Source: Pseudomonas serbica
GTDB lineage: Bacteria; Pseudomonadota; Gammaproteobacteria; Pseudomonadales; Pseudomonadaceae
Assembly: GCF_028823535.1 (NCBI RefSeq)
Contig: NZ_JAQIYM010000009.1
Coordinates: 124,001-188,000 of the forward strand
Reading direction: 5' to 3'
DNA length: 64,000 bases
Shown here: in pieces, positions 51,202 to 59,770 of the stretch
How the letters are laid out: every line of letters begins with the position of its first letter
Position numbering within the stretch: position 1 is the first letter of the stretch
Notes under the pieces: generated by a model
Databases searched by the model: none
Told to the model about the DNA's origin: nothing
What the model saw: only the letters and a program-made list of their open reading frames with translations
Program-made: the position numbers and the translations under genes

Positions 51202-51941
51202 CAGCCTTTAACGTCCAGTTTCTTGATGCTTTCACCCTCAACCAGCGTGAAACGGTACTCACGACCCGCCTGCTTCTCGAACTCGAACGTTCGCCCGGCG
51301 AGGATGTGATGCTTGGTCGTCGGCTGGCAGTCCTGCTCGTTCTTGACCGAGCAATCCTTGAACTCATCGATCACCACGACGGTGTTGCCGTTGTTGCGGA
51401 TTCGATAGGTGCCCGCCGCGTTTTCTATCGCGCTTTCGAAGCGTGTGGCCTTGGGCCGTACGAAAAACACTGCGCCGTAACCCGCCAATACGTTGACCCC
51501 GGCAGAGAGGGTTTTCTTATAGTCCTCACGCTCCTCGCTGGAGACGGCGAATTCGTCTTCCTTTTCGGGCACCACCGGGACGAAACGCACGCGGAAATAG
51601 CGTTCCTTGTCGCGCTCGCCCATGAACAGCAATCGCGTGCCCTGCATGCCGTTGGCCGGCACGATCAAGCGCGCCGGGCTGGCCATCAAGCCGTCGCGGG
51701 ATTTGCCGTCGGCCTGGGGCTTGAGGGGCACTTCCTGTGATTTTCCGTCGGCGTCATAGAGGATCTCGAGGATGTTGACCTTGACGAACGCGGTGCTGTC
51801 GCCACCGTTGAAAACCCGTTTCAGGTAGGTACTTTTGTCGCCGTCCAGATAGTCGTAGACGGTGCCGATATTGATGCTCGGTGTGGCGTGAGCAGTCTGG
51901 GTGAACAAACAAAAACCAAATAATGCCAACAGGCGTTTCAT
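51201..51941 (-). CDS. CS1-type periplasmic fimbrial chaperone
   Basis: The protein has 246 aa with a signal peptide (LLALFGFCLFTQTAHA). It has an Ig-like N-terminal domain (IVPANGMQGTRLLFMGERDKERYFRVRFVP) and a C-terminal domain with RIRNNGNTVVVIDEFKDC. It resembles the CooB/CfaA chaperones of alternate chaperone-usher systems, which hold pilin subunits until they reach the usher. It lies between usher and minor pilin genes in the operon. Confidence 0.83.
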   Translation of the reverse strand: MKRLLALFGFCLFTQTAHATPSINIGTVYDYLDGDKSTYLKRVFNGGDSTAFVKVNILEILYDADGKSQEVPLKPQADGKSRDGLMASPARLIVPANGMQGTRLLFMGERDKERYFRVRFVPVVPEKEDEFAVSSEEREDYKKTLSAGVNVLAGYGAVFFVRPKATRFESAIENAAGTYRIRNNGNTVVVIDEFKDCSVKNEQDCQPTTKHHILAGRTFEFEKQAGREYRFTLVEGESIKKLDVKG

Positions 51942-51981
51942 CGTCCTGTACCTCGTTGATTAATCACGTTCTGCCGGGCTA

Positions 51982-54504
51982 TCAACCCGCTGTCCGATCG
52001 ATAGGATTCACGTCCGCCAACGTATCCGGCGTGCAGCGCAGGTCACCAATCATCAACACGTTGTTTTCAGTGCGGCCATTGCGCGTGTCGAGGCGGAACT
52101 GGCACAGCAACTGGTTGCCGTGACGCACTTCCAGGGTCGGTGAGCCGGCGTTCATTTCCATGGAGAAGAAGCCGTCCACTTCGCTCACGCCGCGACTGGC
52201 GTGGTTGATGATGTGGTGGCCCTTGAGCGGGTTGCCCTGGGGGTCGATCAGGCGGCCGAGCACGGTCAGGGTTCGCATCACTTTCACCTGGCGATACTCC
52301 ACGCCGCCCTTGTTCAAGTGATAACTGGAACGGGCCGGCTGGATGGTCGCGGCGGGCACATGATTGCCTTCGAAGTCGAAGCTGACCGAGCTGCTTTTGT
52401 AGGCGGTGATCGGCACGAAGTTGCGCCCCGGCCGCAGTACCGCGCTGCCGCCGCTCAAGTCGTCGGCGCGCAGGGCGATGCCATCGATATCCGATTCGAC
52501 ATCGATGATCATGCCGGCACCATCGCGGTGATACTGGCTGGTCATGACTATTTTTTGACCGCCCACGGCCACGGTGCTGTCCAGGTTCAAGCCACCGGTG
52601 AGGTCGTTGTTGAAGGACGAACGCTGGATGAAACCGTCGCCACTGACCAGGTCCGATTGCATGCTCGCCATGGCGTTCAACCCGACGCCGTAGGTGTCGG
52701 TGATGGCGGTGGCCGAGACGCTTTGCAACAGGTGATCCTGCAGGCTTTTGCGGTAGGTGACCGAGGCGTTGTTATCCCGGCCGCCCTCTCGGGCTGTGCG
52801 CGTGCCAATGCTGCCGGAGATCTGCTCACCCGGACCGCCCAAGGCAATGTTGACGCTCAGGTCGACGCCACGATTGCGGTCGTCACCCGAGCTGAAACTG
52901 CCGGGTCGGTCGAACAGGGCCAGGCGCCAGTTGGCATCGCTGCCAAACAGTCGGGTGCGCTGGGTCCAGCCCAGGTCCACGCCCGTGCCTTCGGTATTGC
53001 CTTCGCTGTGGGACACCCGGGCATTGATCGAGCTTTTGTTGGTGATTCGATGATTCACCGAAAGCGACGAGTTGCTGGTCTGACCGACAAATACATTGCG
53101 CTGGCGCACCCGCGTGCCGTCCGGCAGGGTGTCATAGAGCCGGGTGGTGTCGAGCCAGCTGCGGTTGTGACTGGCAACGATGCTGCCACCGCCGTAGGAA
53201 TACAGCCCCTGCACATCCAGACCGGTGCCGTAGTCTTCAGTCTGGTAGACGTTGGCAAAGAGACTGGCATTGTTGACGATCGACCAATCGACCGAGGTGC
53301 CGTACTGAAACGAGTCGCGCACCTGGCGTCCGCTCAACCCCAGGATGACCCGTGGATGCAGCAGGAAGTTGAACGCCGCACCCGCGGTCATGTCGCCATC
53401 GTCCTGCTCGTCCCAGTTGCTGAACACTTTGGACTCACGGCCGGCGAACAGGTTGTAGCGCCAGCGTTCTTCGTGATCGCGCCAGTTGCTCGGCTTGTAG
53501 ACCAACTCCTGGGTGCTGGAGGTGATCTGGCCGTCTTCGATCAGGCGCACTTCCACTTCATAGATGCCACCCGGTAGCGGGCGAGTATCGAGGGTTTGCA
53601 ACCCGGCGGGCATCGCCTGGGTATTGATCAGCAAACCGTCGCGGTAGATTTCCACCGAGCCCTGGCGATTGGCCGTGACATAAATCGGATACACCGCCGG
53701 TTTGGGGTTGTTGATAGCCAGGCTGTCGGAGCTGCCATACATCATGCCCACTGCGGTGTCGGGGCTGGCGCCGAAAGCACGCGGTTGTCGGGTCAGCCCT
53801 TCGGACGAGGGCGTGAACAAACCCAGGCGCAGGAAACTGCCTTGCAGTTCGCGCTGGGTGTAGAGCTCGTTCACCGAGTGATAAAGCTGGTTATCCAGAC
53901 CACCCAGGCGAGACAGTTGAATGTTGACCGCTTGAGTCCAGTTGCCCAGGCTGCTGCTGGCCTCAAGGCCATAGCGCCCACCCAGGTCCTGGTTCTGACC
54001 GCCGTTGAGGTTCAACTGATTACGCACGATCAAGCCGGTACTGCCGCCTTCGGGCAAGCTGTAGTAACGCTGTACCTGGTCGTCGCGCTCGGCGTTTTCG
54101 GTAAGGATCGAAACCAGTGAGTTTTCCAGGCTGTAGTGCACCGCCACCAGTTGCTCCGGGCAGTTGGCCTGACAGCCGCCCAGCGCTACACCTTGTTTCA
54201 GATAGTTCGACCAGGTGTCGCGCTCACTGGGTTTAATCGTACTGTCGCTGATATCCGTGAAATCAACGAGGGTGACGCGATCGTCGCGCGATAACACGAC
54301 CATCGCCTCACCGAGAAATTGTTGGTCAAGCTCCACGCGCACAGCCAAGGGCACATCAAAAAAATGCTCTTCGAACTCGCTGGGCAAACCCTTGGCTTGT
54401 GCCAGCAAACTTCGAGGCGTATTAGCGTTATCCGCTGGCGCGGCCAAGGCCGTTGCGCAGAAAAAAAGGGCAAGCGCCGTCGCGATGGGAGTCATCGGGA
54501 ACAT
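51982..54504 (-). CDS. CS1-type outer-membrane usher
   Basis: The protein has 840 aa with a signal peptide (ATALALFFCATALAAPA). The N-terminal part carries EEHFFDVPLAVRVELD, the middle is a beta-barrel (repeats such as NNASLFANVYQTEDYGTGLDVQGLYSY), and the C-terminal part has the TcfC-type E-set (VLGRLIDPQGNPLKGHHIINHASRGVSEVDGFFSMEM). It fits CfaC/CooC-type ushers that thread pilins across the outer membrane. It follows the major subunit gene after a 107-base gap. Confidence 0.87.
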   Translation of the reverse strand: MFPMTPIATALALFFCATALAAPADNANTPRSLLAQAKGLPSEFEEHFFDVPLAVRVELDQQFLGEAMVVLSRDDRVTLVDFTDISDSTIKPSERDTWSNYLKQGVALGGCQANCPEQLVAVHYSLENSLVSILTENAERDDQVQRYYSLPEGGSTGLIVRNQLNLNGGQNQDLGGRYGLEASSSLGNWTQAVNIQLSRLGGLDNQLYHSVNELYTQRELQGSFLRLGLFTPSSEGLTRQPRAFGASPDTAVGMMYGSSDSLAINNPKPAVYPIYVTANRQGSVEIYRDGLLINTQAMPAGLQTLDTRPLPGGIYEVEVRLIEDGQITSSTQELVYKPSNWRDHEERWRYNLFAGRESKVFSNWDEQDDGDMTAGAAFNFLLHPRVILGLSGRQVRDSFQYGTSVDWSIVNNASLFANVYQTEDYGTGLDVQGLYSYGGGSIVASHNRSWLDTTRLYDTLPDGTRVRQRNVFVGQTSNSSLSVNHRITNKSSINARVSHSEGNTEGTGVDLGWTQRTRLFGSDANWRLALFDRPGSFSSGDDRNRGVDLSVNIALGGPGEQISGSIGTRTAREGGRDNNASVTYRKSLQDHLLQSVSATAITDTYGVGLNAMASMQSDLVSGDGFIQRSSFNNDLTGGLNLDSTVAVGGQKIVMTSQYHRDGAGMIIDVESDIDGIALRADDLSGGSAVLRPGRNFVPITAYKSSSVSFDFEGNHVPAATIQPARSSYHLNKGGVEYRQVKVMRTLTVLGRLIDPQGNPLKGHHIINHASRGVSEVDGFFSMEMNAGSPTLEVRHGNQLLCQFRLDTRNGRTENNVLMIGDLRCTPDTLADVNPIDRTAG

Positions 54505-54611
54505 GGACGAGATTCTCTGGAGATATGTGCGTTAAAACCCGATCGACAGGCAGAAGCAACCTATCGACCGGTAAGTTAACGAATCAGGACAAGTCTTGAA
54601 TCAGGGCTGTA

Positions 54612-55100
54612 TTACTGGATGCGCGGGATGGCATCAAAGATCACAACCGGAGTGGCGGTGTACAGGCCCGTTTGCGCTGCAGTGGGTTTGGCCGCGGCAA
54701 TCACCAGGTCAGCCCGCATGCCACCGTTGGACTCGGTATCGCCAACCACTTCCTGAGAAGCGCCGGTCAAGGTAATGCCGTTGAAACTATAGGTCAGAGC
54801 AATGTTGCTGCTACCGTTGAACAGGGGTTGTGGCCCGCCTTCCACATAAGCACCGACCGAACCATTGGTGTGTCGAATATCGTAAGTCGCACGCACCGGG
54901 TCCAAGGTACCGGACGCCAGGTTGTAGAACATTTTTTCATCTTTACCAAAGTCAGGGTTGACCGGTTGGGCATGGAACACCTGGGTTGGAATGTTGGCGC
55001 TGATATTGATGGAGGTGCGCGCTTCTTCCGCAGCGAACGCCATCGAAGAGCTGAGGGCCAGGAGGGTCATCGGGACGGCGATTGCAAACTTCTTGAACAT
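54612..55100 (-). CDS. CS1-type major fimbrial subunit
   Basis: The protein has 162 aa with a signal peptide (MTLLALSSSMAFAAEEA). The mature N-terminus (ARTSINISANIPTQVFHAQPVNPDFGKD) fits the CooA/CfaB major pilin family, where a donor strand precedes the fold. ALTYSFNGITL and the end YTATPVVIFDAIPR are typical. It is the first gene of the operon, so the promoter lies in 55101-55500, and it probably gives the most abundant product. Confidence 0.85.
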   Translation of the reverse strand: MFKKFAIAVPMTLLALSSSMAFAAEEARTSINISANIPTQVFHAQPVNPDFGKDEKMFYNLASGTLDPVRATYDIRHTNGSVGAYVEGGPQPLFNGSSNIALTYSFNGITLTGASQEVVGDTESNGGMRADLVIAAAKPTAAQTGLYTATPVVIFDAIPRIQ

Positions 55101-55545
55101 TGTCGAGTACCTGTTTTTTTCAAAGGATTGGTCTGTAGAGAGTTCAAATTAACCGTGCCAACAAGCAGAGTGATGGCATTTCGGTTCAACTTTCGACAGG
55201 GAGGATGATCAACCAATTGCCTAAGAAAGTAAGTACGAAAACTCTGCGCAACATGTAGTAAAAGTGACTCACGCAGCTGTAGAAAAAGCAGGCAAAACAG
55301 CAAACTACGTTATTTACCCATCAGCCATATCCTACACACAGTTTTAACTGAAAAAGCATGCAGATATAAATTAAAACAACTTCTGTAAGAAGCATACTAC
55401 TTTGCCCGCAACTAACGGCCAACAACAGTTGCAACACTGATGATTAGTTTAATTACTCTAAAATTACCAGCACTCCCGGCCCCCGCCTGACCGGTGGAGA
55501 GCCGTTGCCCTCCCGACCGTCGGTCAAAAAAGCTTGCACGCACCA
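55101..55545. other. AT-rich gap upstream of the fimbrial operon
   Basis: About 450 bases without a gene. Stretches such as 55200-55470 are much richer in A and T than the surrounding coding DNA. The fimbrial promoter (minus strand) must lie here. AT-rich upstream regions of accessory adhesin genes are often silenced by H-NS/MvaT-like proteins, which is inference. No repeat, tRNA or insertion sequence was recognised. Confidence 0.5.
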
Positions 55546-55559
55546 TAAGATATATCTTA
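55546..55559. promoter_or_regulatory. Perfect palindrome, probable PadR/YqjI-type operator
   Basis: TAAGATATATCTTA is a perfect 14-base palindrome, 34 bases before the PadR-like ATG. A related element GTATCTAGAC follows at about 55565-55574. PadR proteins bind such AT-rich inverted repeats and repress their own operon. Confidence 0.68.
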
Positions 55560-55592
55560 CGTTGTATCTAGACACGACAGGAGAAGGAAAAA

Positions 55593-56168
55593 ATGAGAGA
55601 CCATCATTCCCCGCACCGCGAACATGGCGACGGTCGCGACGGCTTCGAAAAACGCCCCGGCCGCGAACGCGGCGGTCGCGGTCCACGGGTATTCGCCCCC
55701 GGCGACCTGAAATTGCTGTTGCTGGCCCTGATCGCCGAACAGCCCTGCCACGGCTATGACCTGATCCGCCAGATCGAAGGCATGTTCGACGGCGCCTACA
55801 GCCCCAGCCCCGGCGTGATCTACCCCACCCTGACCTTTCTGGAAGAAAGCGAAATGATCCAGGGCGATGCCCAAGGTGGAAAAAAGCGCTACAGCGTGAC
55901 TGACGCCGGTCGCCAGTCCCTGAGCGAGCAGGCGGTCGCCCTTGAAGGCGTGCGGGTGCGCATCGATGTGAGCAAACGCTCGCTGCGCGGCCATGATCGC
56001 CCCCCGGAAATCCACGAGGCAGTGCATAACCTGCGCCATGCCCTGCAACTGCACCATGGCCGCTGGAGTGCGCAAGAAATCCAGCGCGTTGCCACCCTGC
56101 TCAACAACACCGCCAAAGCCATTGTCGACGGCCCTGCCGTTCAGGCTCGCCAGGAGATCGCCGAGTGA
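55593..56168 (+). CDS. YqjI-like PadR-family metal-responsive regulator
   Basis: The protein has 191 aa. An N-terminal tail rich in His, Asp, Gly and Arg (MRDHHSPHREHGDGRDG) precedes a PadR winged helix (about 35-115: LLLLALIAEQPCHGYDLIRQIEGMFDGAYSPSPGVIYPTL) and a C-terminal helical part. It parallels enteric YqjI, a nickel-responsive regulator of the siderophore-reductase gene yqjH. AGGAGAAGG sets the ATG. It overlaps the next gene by 4 bases. Metal control is inference from the tail. Confidence 0.82.
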   Translation: MRDHHSPHREHGDGRDGFEKRPGRERGGRGPRVFAPGDLKLLLLALIAEQPCHGYDLIRQIEGMFDGAYSPSPGVIYPTLTFLEESEMIQGDAQGGKKRYSVTDAGRQSLSEQAVALEGVRVRIDVSKRSLRGHDRPPEIHEAVHNLRHALQLHHGRWSAQEIQRVATLLNNTAKAIVDGPAVQARQEIAE

Positions 56169-56950
56169 CCACAGTCGATACCTCAACCATTCACCGTGTC
56201 ATGCACGAAATCAAACGTCGCCGCCTTGAAGTCTTGCGCGTCGTCGACCTGACCCCGCGCATGCGCCGCATTACCCTGGGCGGGCCTGAGCTGGCCGGCT
56301 TCATCAGCCTCGGCACGGATGACCACGTCAAGCTGCTGTTCCCGCAGAACGCGGCACAACAGGCGGCGCTGGACACCCTGGTGCTCGGCGCCGGCAAGGA
56401 CAACGGCGCGATGCCGGCCATGCGCGACTACACCCCGCGCCGCTATGATCTGGATACTCTGGAGCTGGACATCGATTTCGTCCTGCACGGCGACGGCCCT
56501 GCCTCGACCTGGGCCGAACAGGCTCAACCCGGGCAGTTCCTGCACATCGGCGGGCCACGGGGTTCAATGATCGTGCCGGATATCTTCGACAGCTACCTGC
56601 TGATCGGCGACGAGACCGCCCTGCCCGCCATCGCCCGACGCCTTGAAGGCCTGGCCGCCAATCGGCGCGCACTGGTAATTGTCGAAGTGGAAAACGGCAA
56701 GGAACAGCAAGTGCTGCACAGCCCTGCCGAGGTCAATGTGATCTGGGTGCTGCGCGAAGGGGGTAAAGATCACTTGTTGAGCACCGTGCGCCAGATCCAG
56801 GTGCCCACGGGCAATCTGTATGCGTGGGTGGCGACCGAGAGCAAAGTGTCGCGGCAGATTCGTCGTGTGTTGCTCGATGAGCATGGGCTGGATGAGCAGT
56901 TCGTCAAAGCCGTGGGTTACTGGCGGCTGGATGACACTGACCAGGAGTGA
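56165..56950 (+). CDS. Siderophore-interacting ferric reductase (SIP family)
   Basis: The protein has 261 aa from GTG 56165, overlapping the regulator stop. The FAD-binding part (about 30-135) includes MRDYTPRRYDLDTLELDIDFVLHG, with the RxY type FAD motif, and GQFLHIGGPRGS. The SIP domain (about 140-255) has YLLIGDETALPAIARRLE and AWVATESKVSRQIRRVL. It resembles ViuB/YqjH, which reduce ferric siderophores in the cytoplasm to release iron. It is coupled to the PadR regulator. Confidence 0.9.
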   Translation: MTTVDTSTIHRVMHEIKRRRLEVLRVVDLTPRMRRITLGGPELAGFISLGTDDHVKLLFPQNAAQQAALDTLVLGAGKDNGAMPAMRDYTPRRYDLDTLELDIDFVLHGDGPASTWAEQAQPGQFLHIGGPRGSMIVPDIFDSYLLIGDETALPAIARRLEGLAANRRALVIVEVENGKEQQVLHSPAEVNVIWVLREGGKDHLLSTVRQIQVPTGNLYAWVATESKVSRQIRRVLLDEHGLDEQFVKAVGYWRLDDTDQE

Positions 56951-56965
56951 CCGGCTTCAGGCCCT

Positions 56966-57028
56966 ATCGCCAGCAGGCTGGCTCCCACATTGGATCTGTG
57001 TACACCACACCCTTGTGGGAGCCTGCTA
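56966..57028. repeat. REP-type pair after the reductase gene
   Basis: CGCCAGCAGGCTGGCTCCCACATTGG and CTTGTGGGAGCCTGCTAC form inverted arms. It lies between convergent genes. Confidence 0.75.
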
Positions 57029-57685
57029 CAAATCCAGGCCTTTGGCGCGACGCCCCAGCCACCGATCCCACCCGATCAGCAGCAACGCAATCAAGACAAA
57101 CCCTGCCAACAATCCACCGGCATTGATGAACACCTGTGGATAACCCAGTTTCTCGACATCGATGAACGGGTAGGGATACACCGCCAGCACATGCCCTCGC
57201 AGCAGCGAATAGGCGAAGTAGACCAACGGATAGATCACCCACAACCCGATGTGTTCCGGCCGCAGCCGGCCCTTGGGCACGCAACGCCACCAATACAGCA
57301 GAAACAGCAACGGCATCACATCGTGCAACAGCTCATCGGCCAGCCACTGCCAGCCTTCTGGATGCCACAAGTGCCGCAACAACAGGTTGTAGGCCAGGCT
57401 GACCAGAGCGATGCTCACGGCAACGCCACTGCTGACCCACGGCTGCAGGAACCAGCGCCGCGCCGCCGACTCGCGGGACGTCGCTGCACAGGTCAGCACG
57501 GTCGCCACCAGGGTGTTGCTCAGCACGGTGAAATAGCTGAAGAAACTCACCAGGCCACCCAGCAGACTGGCGCCGATATTCCAGCGTGCAAAAAAAATCA
57601 GGTACAGCTGAATACTCAGTCCGGCCCAGCCAAGCACGGCCGCCAGCGTGAACAAGCGTCGCTGCATGCCTTGCGCAGGGGGCAT
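57026..57685 (-). CDS. Pr6Pr-family integral membrane protein
   Basis: The protein has 219 aa with six membrane helices, rich in aromatic residues (NLLLRHLWHPEGWQWLADELLHDVMPLLFLLYWW). The layout fits the Pr6Pr family of unknown function. It ends next to the REP pair. A VF530 gene lies 1 base upstream on the same strand, so the two may be read together. Confidence 0.8.
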   Translation of the reverse strand: MPPAQGMQRRLFTLAAVLGWAGLSIQLYLIFFARWNIGASLLGGLVSFFSYFTVLSNTLVATVLTCAATSRESAARRWFLQPWVSSGVAVSIALVSLAYNLLLRHLWHPEGWQWLADELLHDVMPLLFLLYWWRCVPKGRLRPEHIGLWVIYPLVYFAYSLLRGHVLAVYPYPFIDVEKLGYPQVFINAGGLLAGFVLIALLLIGWDRWLGRRAKGLDL

Positions 57686-57686
57686 G

Positions 57687-57917
57687 TCAGACCGGGCGCT
57701 TGGTGCGCATCAGTTTCACGTACAAGCGCTCGACCTTCTCCCGCGCCCACGGGGTTTTACGCAGGAACGTCAGGCTCGACTTGATGCTCGGATCGCTCTT
57801 GAAGCAACGGATATCGACGCGCTCGGCCAACCCTGACCATTCGTAATGGGTCACCAGTGCATTGAGGATCTGTTCCAGGGTCACGCCGTGCAGCGGATCG
57901 GGGTTGTGTTCGTTCAT
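57687..57917 (-). CDS. VF530-family DNA-binding protein
   Basis: The protein has 76 aa (MNEHNPDPLHGVTLEQILNALVTHYEWSGLAERVDIRCF, then SLTFLRKTPWAREKVERLY), which closely fits the small VF530/DUF2132 family. The name is from a structural-genomics protein and the function is unclear. It has a near-end coupling with the Pr6Pr gene. Confidence 0.88.
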   Translation of the reverse strand: MNEHNPDPLHGVTLEQILNALVTHYEWSGLAERVDIRCFKSDPSIKSSLTFLRKTPWAREKVERLYVKLMRTKRPV

Positions 57918-57982
57918 GCCGGGCCTTCGAGCAGAGTGGGAATTGGAAGCCGCGCACCTTACGTTAAATGTAGGTGAAACGG

Positions 57983-58016
57983 AAAAGATCGCAGCCTTCA
58001 GCAGCTCCTGCAGGAC
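57983..58016. repeat. Second-class intergenic repeat, reverse copy
   Basis: AAAAGATCGCAGCCTTCAGCAGCTCCTGCAGG is the reverse orientation of the GCAGGAGCTGCC repeat seen at 33634-33664. The remaining gap (57918-58175) holds the porin promoter and no gene. Confidence 0.6.
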
Positions 58017-58175
58017 TGTTACCGAATTCGAAAGGATGCATGTCAGTAAAAGCCCTTCCTCTATTTGTAACAGAACATTATCCTTACGCCCGCCATAGCT
58101 GAAACGCTTCTGCCATGCGCTTTACTTGCGCCGTTTACGTTCATCCTCCAAAAAAAGATCAAGAATTTCTTCCCT

Positions 58176-59558
58176 ATGCCTGATTTTCCATTTTCTAAAG
58201 ACAGCGCTGTCTTTACGCCTGCTGCGCGCCTGAAAGCCCTGAGCCTGTTCACAGGCCTGGGCGCTTTCAGCCTCGCTACCTGTACCCCGGCGGCACCGGC
58301 CTTTGACAGCGACTCACCCTGGATGCTCGGTGACTGGAACGGCACCCGCAGTGAACTGTCGGCAAAGGGTTATGATTTCAAGCTCGACTACACCGGCGAA
58401 ATGGGCAGCAACCTGCAGGGCGGCTACGACCATGATCGCACCGCTCGCTACAGCGACCAGTTCGCGCTGGGCACACACCTGGACCTGCAGAAAATCCTCG
58501 GCTGGAACGACGCCGAGTTCCAGCTGACCATCACCAAGCGCAGCGGCAACAACATCAGCAACGACCGGATCAACGACCCACGGGTCGGCGGTTTCACCTC
58601 GGCACAGGAAGTCTGGGGCCGTGGCCAGACTACGCGCCTGACGCAGATGTGGTACCAGCAGAAGTTCCTCGACCAGACACTCGACATCAAGGTCGGCCGC
58701 TTCGGCGAAGGCGAAGATTTCAACAGTTTTCCCTGCGACTTCCAGAACCTTGCGTTCTGTGGCTCCCAGGTCGGCAACTGGGTGGGCGACATCTGGTACA
58801 ACTGGCCGGTCAGCCAGTGGGCGATGCGGGTCAAATATCACCTGACGCCCGAGTTGTACGCGCAGGTCGGCGCCTATGAGCAGAATCCGTCGAACCTCGA
58901 CCGCGACAATGGCTTCAAGCTCAGCGGCAGCGGCACCCAAGGCGCCATCCTGCCGGTGGAACTGGTGTGGACGCCAAAGCTCAACGGTCTGCCGGGTGAA
59001 TACCGTGCCGGCTACTACTACAGCAACGCCAACGCCACCGATGTCTACAAGGACAGCCACGGCCAGCCTGCCGCCCTGAGTGGCGAGGCGTACCGCAGTG
59101 CATCGAGCAAGCACGGTGTGTGGCTGGGCATTCAACAGCAGGTCACCAGCATCGCCAGCGACCATTCCCGCGGCCTGAGCCTGTTCGCCAACGGCACGAT
59201 GCACGACAAGAAAACCAACGCCATCGACAACTATGTCCAGGCCGGCCTCGTCTACAAAGGCCTGTTCGACGCCCGCGCCCGGGATGACATCGGCTTTGCC
59301 ATGGCCCGCGTGCACGTCAACCCGGCGTATCGCAAGAATGCCGAGGCGAGCAATCAGGCCAAGGCGGTCTTCGACTACGACGACCCGGCCTTCCTGCCGC
59401 CGCAGGACACCGAGTACAGCGCCGAACTCTATTACGGCGTGCACGTCACGAACTGGCTGACCGTGCGCCCGAACCTGCAATACATCCGCCATCCCGGTGG
59501 CGTGAACGACGTCGATGACGCCTTGATTGGCGGGATCAAGATCCAGTCGTCGTTCTGA
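58176..59558 (+). CDS. oprB: OprB-family carbohydrate-selective porin
   Basis: The protein has 460 aa. A long N-terminal segment (about 23-47, ALSLFTGLGAFSLATCTPAAPAF) serves as the signal region. The mature part begins DSPWMLGDWNGTRSELSAKGYDFKLDYTGEM, typical of OprB, and ends IGGIKIQSSF with a C-terminal Phe. It forms a sugar channel in the outer membrane. It lies directly before gcd, the glucose dehydrogenase gene, so glucose entry and oxidation are linked. The exact signal peptide start could be a later Met, as none near it has a strong ribosome site. Confidence 0.92.
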   Translation: MPDFPFSKDSAVFTPAARLKALSLFTGLGAFSLATCTPAAPAFDSDSPWMLGDWNGTRSELSAKGYDFKLDYTGEMGSNLQGGYDHDRTARYSDQFALGTHLDLQKILGWNDAEFQLTITKRSGNNISNDRINDPRVGGFTSAQEVWGRGQTTRLTQMWYQQKFLDQTLDIKVGRFGEGEDFNSFPCDFQNLAFCGSQVGNWVGDIWYNWPVSQWAMRVKYHLTPELYAQVGAYEQNPSNLDRDNGFKLSGSGTQGAILPVELVWTPKLNGLPGEYRAGYYYSNANATDVYKDSHGQPAALSGEAYRSASSKHGVWLGIQQQVTSIASDHSRGLSLFANGTMHDKKTNAIDNYVQAGLVYKGLFDARARDDIGFAMARVHVNPAYRKNAEASNQAKAVFDYDDPAFLPPQDTEYSAELYYGVHVTNWLTVRPNLQYIRHPGGVNDVDDALIGGIKIQSSF

Positions 59559-59575
59559 CCCACACCACTCCCCCT

Positions 59576-59665
59576 TGGAGGAGCTGGCTTGCCAGCGAAG
59601 GCGGCGTATCAGTCGACACCTATGCCAACAGACACACCGCTTTCGCTGGCAAGCCAGCTCCTACA
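59576..59665. repeat. REP-type inverted pair after oprB
   Basis: GGAGGAGCTGGCTTGCCAGCGAAGG is mirrored by CTTTCGCTGGCAAGCCAGCTCCTA across about 45 bases. It separates oprB from gcd. Confidence 0.85.
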
Positions 59666-59770
59666 AGGACTGCGTGAACCCAATAGATTTATCTGAACCA
59701 TGCCCACGCAGGATCGTCATCTACAGTGAACCTGCGCGGGACCACTTGAAACGTTACGGAGAACCACACT

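Noticed and set aside
48126..55100. Type 1 or CupA-type fimbrial operon
   Set aside because: Subunit and usher signatures fit the CS1/CFA-I class, not the classical FimC/D/H type.
1001..59665. CRISPR array made of the repeated hairpins
   Set aside because: The repeats are single inverted pairs between different genes, not regularly spaced direct repeats.
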